DNA of 64,000 nt from Eretmocerus hayati. Its lineage: Eukaryota; Arthropoda; Insecta; Hymenoptera; Aphelinidae. The stretch covers positions 152,277,121 through 152,341,120 of the forward strand of contig CM056742.1 in NCBI GenBank assembly GCA_029851415.1, given 5' to 3'. The notes under the pieces are model-generated. The model made no database searches. It had not been told where the DNA came from and was given only the letters and a program-made list of their open reading frames with translations. Of this stretch, positions 24,975 to 35,795 are shown in pieces; position 1 is the first letter of the stretch; the number at the start of each line of letters is the position of its first letter. The position numbers and the translations under genes are program-made.

Positions 24975-25096
24975 CCCTGGTAGAAATTGTGAGCATTTTT
25001 TGACCAAAAACTGGCCAAGTCTAACCTAATTGCATTGTCACTATATCTATATATTGCACGAGTGGTGAAAAAAATTGGTCACATTTCTACCAGGGC
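24975..25096. mobile_element. Very short MITE (CCCTGGTAGAAAT ends)
   Basis: The left end CCCTGGTAGAAATTGTGA and the right end TCACATTTCTACCAGGG are inverted repeats of about 20 bases bounding a 122-base segment, with T-rich or A-rich tracts just inside. There is no coding capacity. Confidence 0.6.
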
Positions 25097-25187
25097 ATCG
25101 AAACATTTTTAGGGTGTTATCAAAAAATGCGTTTATATCAATCGTTTGAAGTCATACCGTCTAAACTACCTCAAGACTGAGTTACAT

Positions 25188-25262
25188 TGGTGTGATGGTT
25201 GAAGATTGAATATTAAAAACTCAGAAAACTTCGGTTCGATCCCCATTGGGTTAGAACACACA
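25188..25262 (+). repeat. Possible tRNA-derived remnant
   Basis: A perfect B-box-like GGTTCGATCCC (25233-25243) lies about 40 bases after TGGTGTGATGGTTG, which resembles a degenerate A box. The intervening sequence does not fold as a standard tRNA and no acceptor stem is visible, so a SINE or pseudogene remnant is more likely. Confidence 0.3.
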
Positions 25263-25282
25263 GACAAAATGCATCAAGTGGT

Positions 25283-25625
25283 TACTAACAAGGAGAGGTC
25301 CAAACTTGTGGAACACGGATCCTTATGAAACTCTGGGAATCATCTTGCGTTGGGGAAAAATGAACGTATCTCCAAGGGTTTGATCCCGTGGGCCTCCTAC
25401 CTCGAGATACAGCTATAGAGATTAGCATTGTTAGTATATCTATATAAACGACTCTTCAACATGGGCCTATATTGGCAATGCTAATCTCCATAGCTATATC
25501 TCAGGATAGGAGGCCCATGGGATTAAACCCTTGGAGATACCTTCATTTTTCACCAAAACAAAATGATTCCCAAAGTTTCATGAAGATCCGTGTTTCGCAA
25601 GGTTAGACCTTCCCTTGTAAGTGGG
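25283..25625. mobile_element. Palindromic MITE, copy 1
   Basis: Two arms face each other. AACAAGGAGAGGTC and TATGAAACTCTGGGAATCAT on the left match the complements of GACCTTCCCTTGT and ATGATTCCCAAAGTTTCATG on the right. TCCAAGGGTTTGATCCC and GGGCCTCCTA also recur inverted, as does CTAATCTC. The centre is short and the element is nearly a perfect palindrome without coding capacity. A second copy lies at 28480-28764. Confidence 0.75.
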
Positions 25626-25784
25626 TATCTCGTAGTATAACAATAAATGAAAATAATTCATAGCATCAAGCATATTTATCGCTTTGGTCTTGAATTATCT
25701 GACTCAATCCTTGGAGTGAGTGATGACTCATCAAGCTTTGAGTGAATATTGATTAGCTCGCAATACTAATTGATTTATGAAAGA

Positions 25785-25880
25785 GCGTCCATGACTCAGT
25801 CGGTTGAGGCTTGCGCCCTCAGACGATTGATACATGGTGCTCGAAAGGACGTGGGTTCGAATCTGGGTCAGGCCGTTCAG
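25785..25880 (+). repeat. tRNA-derived SINE head (A and B boxes)
   Basis: TGACTCAGTCGGTTGAGG (25792-25809) fits an RNA polymerase III A box and D-loop. GTGGGTTCGAATCTGGG (25851-25867) contains a near-consensus B box. The region between could form a degenerate anticodon arm, but the acceptor ends do not pair convincingly. A tRNA-like SINE 5' part is therefore favoured over a functional tRNA. The long open frames crossing it are coincidental. Confidence 0.5.
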
Positions 25881-26035
25881 AATTTTTTCCACGTTACTCA
25901 ACCAACAATGCGAATCTTTGCGTCCCGACAAAGAATCATAAAATGCTTCGAGTGCTGAGCGCTTGGCCAAAAATTCGAATGAACTCAATAGTTTGGCCCA
26001 ACGGCTCGGCGTTCATAATAGCACATGCCGTTTCA

Positions 26036-26078
26036 TACGGCGAGACGCGGAAACACGCAGTTTCCGCGTCGAGTCGTA
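26036..26078. repeat. Strong short hairpin
   Basis: GACGCGGAAAC (26044-26054) and GTTTCCGCGTC (26060-26070) form a perfect 11-bp stem with a 5-base loop. Outer TACG and CGTA extend it imperfectly to 19 positions. Confidence 0.6.
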
Positions 26079-28020
26079 TAAAGGTTGTTGATAATCGCCC
26101 GCAACTGTGTCGAGCGTTGAACTCCGGTACGTGTGTCTCTAATGGCATCTTAGAAGACTCGACGGAAGGACTGGGTGGCTATCATAGAATTGATGGAACC
26201 TCACACTTGTCGAGTCCGATGAAAGTGGTGAGTATGGGCACGCGGAAAATCGTAGACCATATTCGAAAAATGTCTCGGTGATGATTGAACTCCGTAGCAA
26301 GACTCGTGTAGGAGGACCCGCTTGAAAGTTTGCGCTTACCTGATAGAGGAATTGGAAAATAATGAACAAAAACTAGAAGTATGATGATAGCCTCTGCGCC
26401 AATGCGGCGGCGGGCGGCAGCGGAGGTAATACGTAGAAACTTGGAAGAAGGAACTCTGGAAGAAAGACACAGCACAATATATTAATAAACTAATTCATAG
26501 GGAGCTAAGTCGTCGTTTGACTCGATCTTTGGAACCCCTCTCCAACAGGATTGGGGATACTGCCTTTATTATCGGCAATTCTCATAATAAGAATTAATAG
26601 CGTTGAACAAAAAAGTGCCTCACAATGATGAAAAATTCAACAATTGATCGACATTTTCGCGGAATGAGCATCATTTTGCATCTACGAAACGAAAAAGAAA
26701 GCAAGATGGGGATTACAATGAAGACAGAAAAGGCATCAGTGCAGGCAGCAGAGAACTTCGTGCAACAGAATCGCATCTGCGATATTCAACGTCAATTTCA
26801 TCGAAAGGTACCTACGCGGATCGCCGATCCGTTGAGCAGTAGCACAGAGTAATATATATGCAGCATTTCACTGTGATGCAGCAGTAAGCTATCTGTGAGC
26901 AATCTTGCTCGGTATATCACGAATGAATAGGCTTCCACCAATTATTGCGATCGATCTCGCTCTGCCCATCTCCCTCTATCCTTTTCTCATTTTCATTCTT
27001 TCTCTTTGCAACTACACAGAATTTGCCCCGCGTAATCGTCCGAGTTCGATGCATATATATATGAAGTACATAGGCAATCGGACGAAAGACGAGGACGGAG
27101 TATATTACTAGCTCTACTATAACTCCCGTGCATAAGATAAAAAGCTACAGAATGAGAAAGAGTGGCCAATATCAGACATGCACCAATACCTATATCATCA
27201 GCCCTCGAAGTGGAAACAAAGTAACTAGAGTCCTTCCCACTTTTTTTTCTGCCCAGTATTGGTATCTATCTATATATCGTGATAAAAAGGCGCCGAGAAA
27301 ACAAGAGCGAGAGTAATTTTGACCCCTTATATTTGGTATAGGCTCAATCCATCCACTGAGATTGACAGTTTAAAATATGTATGTTGAATGAGTGAGTGAG
27401 AGAGAGACTAATGGGTGAGTGGGCAAATCTGTAATGCTTGCGATGGGGGTATATTTTCTAGACCAGGAGATGGACGTGTAGAAGAGGATTAAATTGGACG
27501 CCGTGATATTAATCGGCTTCTGTTTGAGTGAAATTGGGCGACAGATTCAAAGGAGTCCTACGCTAGAATTTGAAAGGATTCCTGTGATAACGGTGTTGTT
27601 GTACTATGTGAGCACTTGGTCACTTAGATTCATATTTATGTAGAATGTATGGGTAAGCCGTATAGCATGATGGGAATGTTAGTTTTTATAATATCCTTCT
27701 GCAATATTGCACCTTTGTGGTGTGGTGCAATTTCGCTCATTATCAGCAAAAAAGGGGTCGTTTGTAGAAATCGAAGATAGCACTTCGAATTACTATAATT
27801 CTTGGCCAGAAAAAGGGAACTACGATGCCTCATAATAGGTGATATGTTCTCGTTTCCTAATATTATACGATCGTATCATGTACCTCAAGAATTTGATCCC
27901 TTGCGAATCTGATCATATTTTGGTTCAGACGGTTTGACAACTCCCTCGGCATGATATTCTGGTTAGTGTCTAACGAATGATGAATTTTCGACCATTGTAG
28001 AGAGTACCGAACTGAATCTG
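26079..28020. other. Intergenic, nothing recognised
   Basis: Several open frames of 60-97 codons occur, but none shows a domain or consistent splice pattern. A short GCGGCGG-rich patch lies near 26400 and GAGTGAGAGA repeats near 27391. No gene can be supported. Confidence 0.45.
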
Positions 28021-28098
28021 TAATTAATTATTTCACTGTTTTTTACTCTTGAAGGAGTTATAGTCCTCGAATATTAAGAAATAGTGAAATAATTAACT
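28021..28098. repeat. AT-rich inverted repeat
   Basis: TAATTAATTATTTCACT at 28021 is mirrored by AGTGAAATAATTAACT ending at 28098, with about 30 bases between the arms. It could be a tiny MITE or chance in AT-rich DNA. The 20-base near-perfect stem favours the former. Confidence 0.45.
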
Positions 28099-28479
28099 AA
28101 AATGAGTTAAGGGATAAGGAGTTATCGGTCTATTATCGAAGCTGTGATTACGTAGGAAAAATTTTGGATATGGGCAAAATTGTAGATAATCTAGAAGATT
28201 TGATCCCCGTTGATTTTCACGAATAGAATTTTCCGCGGAAGACATGTTCACGAATGAATTAGTCAAGGATGGCTATGTTTATAAATAGAAGAAAAACATT
28301 TCTCTTAAGAATGGAATATCCTTGTTTAGAGAGTAATGTTGTCCCCAATAAGTTCGAGGAAACTTCGACTCTTCCCCATTTCTTTTGCAAACATCATAAT
28401 CATTGGTCACATCATCGATGTTTTGTTGGTATTCGATCCATTTCCTTGGACGAACTGCTTTTGCTTTTCCCCAAATTTA

Positions 28480-28764
28480 ACTCACAAAGGAGAGGTCCGA
28501 CCTTGGGGGTTCTGGATTCGGCCCAAACTTTGGGAATCATCTTATTTTGGTGAAAAGTGAAAATATCTCAAAGGATTTAATCTCATGAACCTCTTGTCCC
28601 AAAATACAGCTCCAATGAAGATCAACACTTTTCAACATATCTCACGATAGGAGGTCTGTGGGACTAAAACCTTTGAGATACTTTCAATTTTCACCAAAAT
28701 CAGATGATTTTCAAAGTTTGAGACGAATCCAGGACCCGCAAGGTTGGACCTTTGCTTGTCAGTG
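28480..28764. mobile_element. Palindromic MITE, copy 2
   Basis: This copy shares ends and landmarks with 25283-25625. It opens with CACAAAGGAGAGGTCC and includes AAACTTTGGGAATCATCTT and ATCTCAAAGGATTTAATC. It is mirrored by AAACCTTTGAGATA, AGATGATTTTCAAAGTTT and AAGGTTGGACCTTTGCTTGT. Its right edge coincides with the point where the MULE transposase remnant stops. Confidence 0.75.
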
Positions 28765-28767
28765 ACA

Positions 28768-29045
28768 ACAATTTCAGTGTTCGCTTGTTCGTTCTGAAAT
28801 TCAGTCAGAGAGTAGAGATCTGGATGACTCTTACTGACAAGAATGCGAAAACGGTGATGCCACTCTTCACTCACATTATTTGTTTCGTGTTCTCCTGCCA
28901 AATTTGCTTCTCTTTGATTCCAAAGATCAAGTGGATATCTTGCAATCATAGCTTGCCTTCCTCGACGAGCAGGTTTACCGACGTAGTTTTCTTCAATATA
29001 ATGAGAAATTGGCTCCATTCCAGCCATAGCCGACCTTTTGAGCTT
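28768..29045 (-). pseudogene. Truncated MULE transposase remnant
   Basis: On the minus strand this frame encodes HYIEENYVGKPARRGRQ, RYPLDLWNQ, TNNVSEEWHHRF and KSHPDLYSL. These align in order with DYIEDTYIRGRPARGRR, RYPPRVWNQ, TNNISEGWHNRL and KRHPSLYAF of the intact element at 31592-33763. Only the C-terminal third is present, including the region of the last catalytic acidic residue (SEEW). The two upstream Asp motifs are missing, and the frame runs off into the neighbouring palindromic MITE at its 3' end. It is a dead fragment of a related but diverged element. Confidence 0.75.
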
Positions 29046-30459
29046 TTTGGAGGTACGTAGAACATCATACTGGCAAAGACGACAACCAATGACAGTATCA
29101 GGTGTGTCTAAGATTTTAATTCTTTATCATTAGGTCCCTGATAGCTCTGTTGTAATGCCTCTGCCTATACGTTTTGGTGAACCGACTGACCCAAGTGATA
29201 AAAGCAGGGTTCAGCGAGGCAATTTTGAAACAGCTCAGAACTTTTTACTTTTACACCACTAGAAGTTATTGATTGGTAATGGCATTCGAAGTGTTCTATT
29301 CGTGAGAAATGCCATTCATGGAATTCTACTTGTGAAATATATTTTACAGAATATTCCATTGCTGATCTTTATTTTCATGATTCAGGAATCCGTGAAAAAC
29401 ACTACTTGTGAAATTTTATTCGTGAAAAACTACGGATACCGAAAATTCTGGCACCTGTGGAACTCCATCGATGGTGAAGACAAACATATTGTTAATCCAA
29501 TGAAACTAGCTTTCTCACTTTCAATGTTCTTTTTGTCAATGAGTATTATACACACATATGTACATACAACTTGGATCGGCTAGAGTTAGTTTTCTCATTG
29601 GATTAGATTTTCACCCCTGGCTGAGTCCGATCTCTTGTATATACCCTTCTGAGCAAACTCCTATTCCTCTCGTAGCAAACTTGTGTAACGTCCGTTTCAG
29701 GTTGTATAGAACATACATACAGTAAGAGCGTTAGATGCATCGTGAATTTATGAACAAAGTATCGAACTTCTCGTCCGAGAGCAAGTTTCTCTAGTTTTGC
29801 CGATGGATAACGGCCGAGTAGGTGCTCAGGGGCCTTCACGATCTCATCGAATTTCTCTTCCCTTTCTGATACTCTGGCTCTCTGTATACACCCCATCGTA
29901 AACGTATATCGTGAACTCTGGCTATCTAATAATCATTACAACATTCTGTGAGGGTATTTTGGCCAGTCTGACTTTGCCGACTGTAATGAAGGTTGTGAAG
30001 AATCATCAATGCTCAAAGGATGTTCAAGGTCGAGCACCAGATAAAAATCAATATTTTGAATTTGTACATATCTTTCGGGTGAGTTTGAACTGAATTTGAT
30101 GAGCTGTTATGAGTGTGATGTGTGCAGTAATCGACAAATTCAAAATGGTTTGTACTCTAATATTCTGATCATGTAATATAGTACTTTGTTGATAATTCAA
30201 TTGATAATTTCACTTCCAGTGAGGAAGGATTCTGACCACTAGTGACTTCAAACACTCAAGCTACTATTCCGCTGTAAACCCAGGAAATTTTCCCTGGGAA
30301 ACACGATAAACAAGCGGTGGACAATTCAGATGATAATTTCTAGATTCAGCATACGCAGGGTATCTGGAAAATACGGAATAATAACCACTCCCCTTTTCCG
30401 GAAACGGTTAGGGAATCGCAAAAACTCGGTAAAACATTTCCCGTTATTTTGAACGGAAA
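29046..30459. other. Intergenic, nothing recognised
   Basis: Short open frames of 60-104 codons occur without recognisable families. A cluster of TTCGTGAAAAA and ACTTGTGAAAT repeats near 29300-29430 is too loose to call an array. Confidence 0.45.
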
Positions 30460-31350
30460 CATCCGACGATGACCTTAGTTTTGACCTTCGATGCCACTCT
30501 GAAGGAGTTAAACTCGATTCTTTCAAATAGAAACACTTACTTCAACCTCGGATTCTAGAAAAATGTAAAAAAAGTATTAAACTTGGTCCCGACACATTTT
30601 TGGTTCAAACTGACCCTGTCAAGATGAATGGAGGTCGATTTCGGTGAACGATTATCTCCGGATCGAAGAATGTTTGAAATGTTCGAGATCAAAGATGTTG
30701 ATTGAATGAAAGAAGAGCTATGAACTTTGAATTCGGCGTTTTAGCCCAGCTTTCAGATCATGTGTAGGTCAACTCGATTATTTTCAATAAAATACCTGCT
30801 TCTGAACTCAGACATTGCAAGAAGAAACTCGTATCTAACCAGACTTATTGATGAGACTTGACCTTGGTGAAATAAAGGTCAATATTGGCGGGGGTTGACA
30901 TCCATGGTAGAGGAAGGGTCACATCGGCCAATTCTTGGGATAAGAGGTACTTTCGTGACTCTGAGTACGACCTTGAAGTCATTCTCGAGGTCAATGTCGA
31001 GGTCATTTGGAAGCTGACTCAATTTTTTCAAAAGATATTCTTTGGAAATGGATGTCTCTGAAATAATCTCAACCTTATTTTTGTTGTGATAACGAGCAAC
31101 TTTTATCCCGAAAATTTTCTGACGGTATGCATTTTTATTGTGGAGCTACCGAGCTTACCATTCACCTGTAATGACGCGTCAGGGTCAAGTCCGCTAAAAA
31201 AATGTTCCGTATAGAAAGTTCCATGATTCCTCACATTCTTTAAGAACCCGCAGTCAAGATTAGACGTTTCTTCAAAGAATTTCGGAAATAACCTTTAAGA
31301 CCATACTCAAGGTCACCGTCGAACGTTACCCTCTAAATAAGTGGACACAT
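30460..31350. repeat. Possible degenerate ~250-bp tandem repeat
   Basis: A block of the form AACTCGATT(C/A)TTTCAA(T)A recurs at about 30508, 30773 and 31015. Each is followed by a CTTC..CTC..ATT pattern, and GAGGTCA or CAAGGTCA motifs cluster between blocks. Spacings are about 265 and 240 bases. Similarity is weak, so this is tentative. Confidence 0.3.
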
Positions 31351-31591
31351 GTCTCGAAATTTTTCGTGATTTCCAACGGTTGTCAAAAAAATCAGCGAGG
31401 AGGGTTTGCGAAGGGTCACCATCTCCATCTACCAAAAGCAGGATCCACAAAATTTTTGAATCGAAAAAATTGAATAAGATTCGCATGTGACAAAGCGGTC
31501 TAAATTTATCAGCTAATTTGATCGATTTGTTTTACATCCACAGCTAACAAATATGGTACACTTCTTCATGTATTCAAATCATACTGGCGAG

Positions 31592-31735
31592 CGTTGGGGT
31601 ACGTTTTTTCTAATCCTTTTTTTCTAATCCGTTTTTTCTATAATCTCAATTTTCTAAAAGTATTTTTTTCTAAACCTTTTTTTTCTAAAATCGCTTTTTC
31701 TAAGTCCGTTTTTTCTAAATCCGATTTTTCTAATC
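31592..31735. repeat. MULE left terminal inverted repeat
   Basis: This is a string of variable T-rich words each ending in CTAA (TTTTTTCTAATCC, TTTTCTAAAAGTA, TTTTTCTAAGTCCG). It is mirrored by TTAGAAAAA words at 33625-33763 in the same order with only scattered differences. Confidence 0.9.
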
Positions 31736-31832
31736 ATGTTCTTCTAGTAGTCATTTTGTTGCAAAGGAAGCCAAGAGAACTATTGGAGCCAAGATAGAGG
31801 TTATCGATTCAATTTATTCTAAGAGTAGATGA

Positions 31833-33428
31833 TCACATTGTGATATTATGTGCAATATTTCGCAAGTACTGGAGGATTTCGCCTCTATCGCAATAATCTT
31901 GATACTGGGAAACGATGTTGGATATTCTTTCTTCAGCTCGTAACTGGTCAGGCTCCTTATAATCTTTGATTCTTTGGCCTAAATCAAGCTGTGCTAACAT
32001 CACCTCCGTGTCAGCTTGCTCCTTCTGAATTTCTTTGATAAAAGCATACAAACTGGGATGTCTTTTCCCCATAATGAGATTCAATCGGTTGTGCCAACCC
32101 TCAGAGATATTATTGGTCCGGGCTGTATGATCAATGACTGATTGATATTGATTCCACACTCTCGGAGGATATCGAGGGAGGACTGCTCTTCGCCTACCTC
32201 TGGCAGGTCTTCCTCTGATATAGGTATCTTCTATGTAATCGGCAATCTCCGTCATCTCCTCAGGGAAGAGGTCAGACTCAACCAGAGTATCAAAGTGCTC
32301 CTCCACATGATCTACGGTCACAAACGCGAGAGCAGTGAGCATATGTGCGGAGTTCCTGATCTCTCGATCATTAGGGTCGTTGTACCTTGCCTGTAAGCCC
32401 TGTGCTTGAATATGGCGATATATATTTTGACAGAAATGAAAGAAGCAGCATCGAACCATATCGTCACCAAAAATTGCTTGGACGGCATTCAAAACTGCTG
32501 TTTCAAAGTCACTCATCACGATCAGGGGCGGATTCATTGGAATATTGAGTTCTCGAGCTTTTGACGACAGTACTTGAAATACTTTGTCGTACGACGTTTG
32601 TTGTTTATTAGGGAGCAACGCGTAAACGTACGGCAAAGCTGACCCCTGACCATTTGGTTGAGTGACTGAGCCCATTATGGCGAATAACTGAAGGAATATA
32701 GTTGGAGAGGCCTTGAAAGTACCATCAACAAACCATATTGTTGATCGGTAAAGTCTCTTCAAATCGTTTGTTGCACAGAAAATAAGAATTCGATCGTAAT
32801 CTTGACCATCATCCTCATCTCCATCTTCGTCCATTTCTGTGAGCGAGTCGTACAATAAAAATCGATCGCCCACGAGTGTTTGTTTGAACGAATCAGGTAG
32901 TTCACCAAGATCTTCAAGTCGCTGAGGATTCGATGGCAAACCTCTTCTACGTGCTCGGCCAACAACTTTGCCGAGATTTGGTCGGTCAGGCAAACGTGCC
33001 AAAACGCCTACAACGTTTCATCGAACATCAAAACACCGTTTCGCTATCGCGCAGATTAGGCACTCAATGCGATATTTACCTGAGGCTACACCTTGGAGTT
33101 CTGATCGGATGACTTGAACAGGAGGTGCTTCAGGGTGTTCACGAGCGTGCCTTTTGATTCGCTCCAAAACTTTTGCCGCTCCTACCTCCTCTCGATCGGG
33201 TGCATGAGAATGCTCAGATTTTTGATGAAATTCAGTATCTTCCGGACCTTGTAATGCTATAATGTTTCCCCCTTCAGTTTTCGTGATCGCTCGAGCCGGA
33301 CATGATTTGAATTTCTTGCACTTCCAATAACTGTGGCCGCTACTTTCGTGCGCGCTTACGAAGTAGTATAGAAATCCATTTACGTCGAGCAAATTATTTT
33401 TTCGTGCCAACACCAAACGAGCCTCCAT
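31833..33428 (-). pseudogene. MULE transposase with FLYWCH finger, one in-frame stop
   Basis: One frame on the minus strand runs from ATG at 33428 to the stop at 31833, about 530 codons, broken only by TGA at 33018-33020. The N-terminal part (136 residues) holds a FLYWCH-type zinc finger: GFLYYF, then YWKC, SCPA and HSH. The larger part holds the DDE nuclease: Asp in FVDGTF, Asp in MSDFE, the CCFFHFCQ Cys/His cluster, and Glu in TNNISEGWH. The stop falls after CGA in a CGATGA context, so a CGA-to-TGA transition is a plausible origin. AATAAA on the minus strand (31813-31818) follows the end closely. Read-through or a short intron across the TGA cannot be excluded, but a disabling mutation is simplest. 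Confidence 0.88.
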
Positions 33429-33624
33429 TTTTTTTGTAGTTTAGATAGTTTTACAATTTTTTTTACTTTATTAATTTTGATGATGGAAATTTCGATTCAA
33501 AATTGATAACCTCAGAAATTTAGATCGGCCAAAACAATGATGAGATACTGACTGAAGTTGGCGTCACGAGGACTCATTTGGGTTTTTGTTTACCTTTTTA
33601 AAGACTAAAGGAACATATTCTTAG

Positions 33625-33763
33625 GAAATTTTTTTATTAGAAAAAACGGACTTAGAAAAAGTGATTTTAGAAAAAGAGGGTTTAGAAAATAATACTTTTA
33701 GAAAATTGAGTTTTTAGAAAAAGAGGATTAGAAAAAAAGGATTAGAAAAAACGTACCCCAACC
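33625..33763. repeat. MULE right terminal inverted repeat
   Basis: This is the inverted counterpart of the left terminus. It ends ATTAGAAAAAACGTACCCC followed by AACC and the 9-bp target copy. Confidence 0.9.
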
Positions 33764-33772
33764 ACTGGCGAG

Positions 33773-34717
33773 TCGTGCATGACTCTGAGAAAAAAGCAAT
33801 GGTCTCACGAATATGCATAAGCATACAATGAATCTGGTCGCATTTTCAACTTGTTTCAAGATGCAGAATGCACGTATAACGAGGTGAGTTCTCGGTACAT
33901 TGCGGTAACCTTTTTAATAAAACACACGGGTATTAGGTATATTATCAGCAAGCACGAGTTACTGGCACAAAGACAAAAATGTATCAATCGTTTGCTATGA
34001 TCTCTGCACAAAATGATTTTTTAACCTTTCTGCATGCTATGTTCACATATATTAAGTACATATATGCAACTTTACATGCGACATAATACTTCTTGGTCCA
34101 TTTGGCACATTGAGCATATTCGTGACTATCCAAAGTCTGCTCGACCATCGCGTTGTCGGTGGCTGTTACCAGACTACAGTTTACATGCATGGTGTATATA
34201 TAGAGACGGGTTACAAAGTAGAGTTAATTATTGCTTCTGGCTTGAGCGCGAGTGCTTAGAGTTGATATTACAAACCGTGATGTATGTCTCTGGTACTCGC
34301 GTTGACTATGTAGAATTTACACAGTTAACGCGGGTGTAAGATACTCGGATATATTTCATGTGTATATCCGCGATGTTTGTAACGTATCTTGACATGGCAG
34401 TAAAATTTCGATAGAGCCTGGATCAAGTTGGCATTTTGTTGAGGTCTTGATTTCAATCAAAAATTTTGTGAAAATTATTATCAACGAAATGCGTCCAATA
34501 AAGTTATTGAATATATCTTCAAATTCAACTCAAGCGCAACTATTCCATGATGAATACGATCAATCCATAGAGATTGGTATTATATCTCTATCGGTCAATC
34601 TTTCTGGTGTCTAATTATACTGACTAATTCGGTGAGACAAAAATGCCGAATGCAAAGTTACCGAAAGGCAGAAGTTCATAAATCGGGAAGCCGAGGATTG
34701 CCATCTCGGACTGCTAA
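33773..34717. other. Intergenic, nothing recognised
   Basis: Open frames of 60-100 codons lack recognisable features. No RNA gene or repeat was identified. Confidence 0.45.
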
Positions 34718-34910
34718 TTTTCGATGAGTCAAACATATGGGATGGGTGGGAAGCCAGAAATAAAGAACGATAGAAATTCAGATTGGTAACATTTCCATCA
34801 TTTCTTCCCGAATCTTTGGTTCTCAAATTTTTATCTTCGAATGCTCGCCGACTCAACATTGGGTCATTCCTAATTTTTGCCTTCCCAGCCATCCCATATG
34901 TTTAACTCGC
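34718..34910. mobile_element. Foldback MITE-like element
   Basis: GAGTCAAACATATGGGATGG near 34726 is mirrored by CCATCCCATATGTTTAACTC near 34877-34896. Pairing extends outward through CTAATTTTCG and CGAAATTTGG and inward through GGGAAG. About 100 bases separate the arms. The outer limits are uncertain; CCGAATT-like scraps reach 34640 and 34960. Confidence 0.6.
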
Positions 34911-35410
34911 CGAAATTTGGCATTCCGAATTTTCACCGTTCCTCATTCCTAATTCTGAATATTTGTCTCTTTGTATCCCCAAATTCCATGATCTGGCTCC
35001 TCTGGAGTTTTTAATATGGTCAAGTTTACAAAGAGCTAAAAATTCGGAGAGCTAATATTCTCAAATCGTATGTAACTCTCATAACACATTCCTCGCATCA
35101 TTCATCCCAATGATGCAAAATCAGGACATTTATCAGGGATCTGTCTTACGCATCGTTTGAACAGGACATTTTTGAGTAAGAGTGAGTAAAAGTGGTGGAA
35201 TCAGATATTTGATGGAACTCTTTTCATTCCACGTCCGCGTGATCTCGAATTTGACCACCAATAAAAGCCCAATAAGCCTCTTACATTAACCAAAAATATT
35301 CAAGGGTTTCGTTGGTCTTACTAATTTGCAGAAAATAACCACCACGAGTCATTAGAAAGATTTGGTATTTTTTGAAAATTAACAAGATAATAAACAGTTC
35401 ATACCATCTG
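34911..35410. other. Intergenic, nothing recognised
   Basis: This is AT-rich sequence without a convincing gene or repeat. Confidence 0.45.
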
Positions 35411-35795
35411 TACCCGAACCACGATCATAAAGGAAGGTTTGGCTACTCCGTAGGGCACACGCGTTGCTCAGGTGATGCCACCGCGGTCGGCTTTTGCCAA
35501 TATGGCCGCCCTGCACGGGGGAGGCGATCTGATTGTCTGAAAAAAACAGCAGCTGTCGATTTTTAGACTTCAATATTCACAACAGTACAGCGATGTGTTA
35601 TGAATCTTCGACAGCCGGAAACCGTCAACCTGGAGCAAACGTCTGCTCCAGTTTGTTGTTTTTTTTCAGCCAATCAGATTGCCCCCTCAAGGCGGCCATA
35701 TTGGAGAAATTGCCTGCGGTGGCATCACCGGAGCAACGCGTGCGCCCTATGGAGCAGCCATCAGACCTGGCTTTATGATCGTGACCCGAACTGTG
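35411..35795. mobile_element. Foldback element with ~145-bp GC-rich arms
   Basis: The left arm (35411-35555) contains ACGATCATAAAG, CACGCGTTGCTC, GGTGATGCCACCGC, CCAATATGGCCGCC and CAGACAATC-type blocks in complement. The right arm (35652-35795) carries the same blocks inverted: CTTTATGATCGT, GAGCAACGCGTG, GCGGTGGCATCACC, GGCGGCCATATTGG. The ~95-base centre is unrelated. Paired open frames on both strands are due to the symmetry. Confidence 0.8.

Larger units (their letters stand above)
31592..33763 (-). mobile_element. Mutator-like (MULE) transposon with perfect 9-bp target duplication
   Basis: The 9-mer ACTGGCGAG stands immediately outside both ends (31583-31591 and 33764-33772). The terminal inverted repeats start (C/G)GTTGGGGTACG and run about 140 bases (31592-31735 and 33625-33763). 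They are made of successive TTTTTCTAA-like words. The transposase lies on the minus strand between them. A 9-bp duplication with long inverted repeats and a FLYWCH/MULE transposase is diagnostic of the Mutator superfamily. An animal lineage such as Phantom is possible but was not checked. The single stop codon in the transposase suggests the copy is recently dead. Confidence 0.92.

Noticed and set aside
28752..29060. 102-codon plus-strand frame
   Set aside because: It is a shadow of the minus-strand MULE transposase remnant, which has clear homology to the element at 31592.
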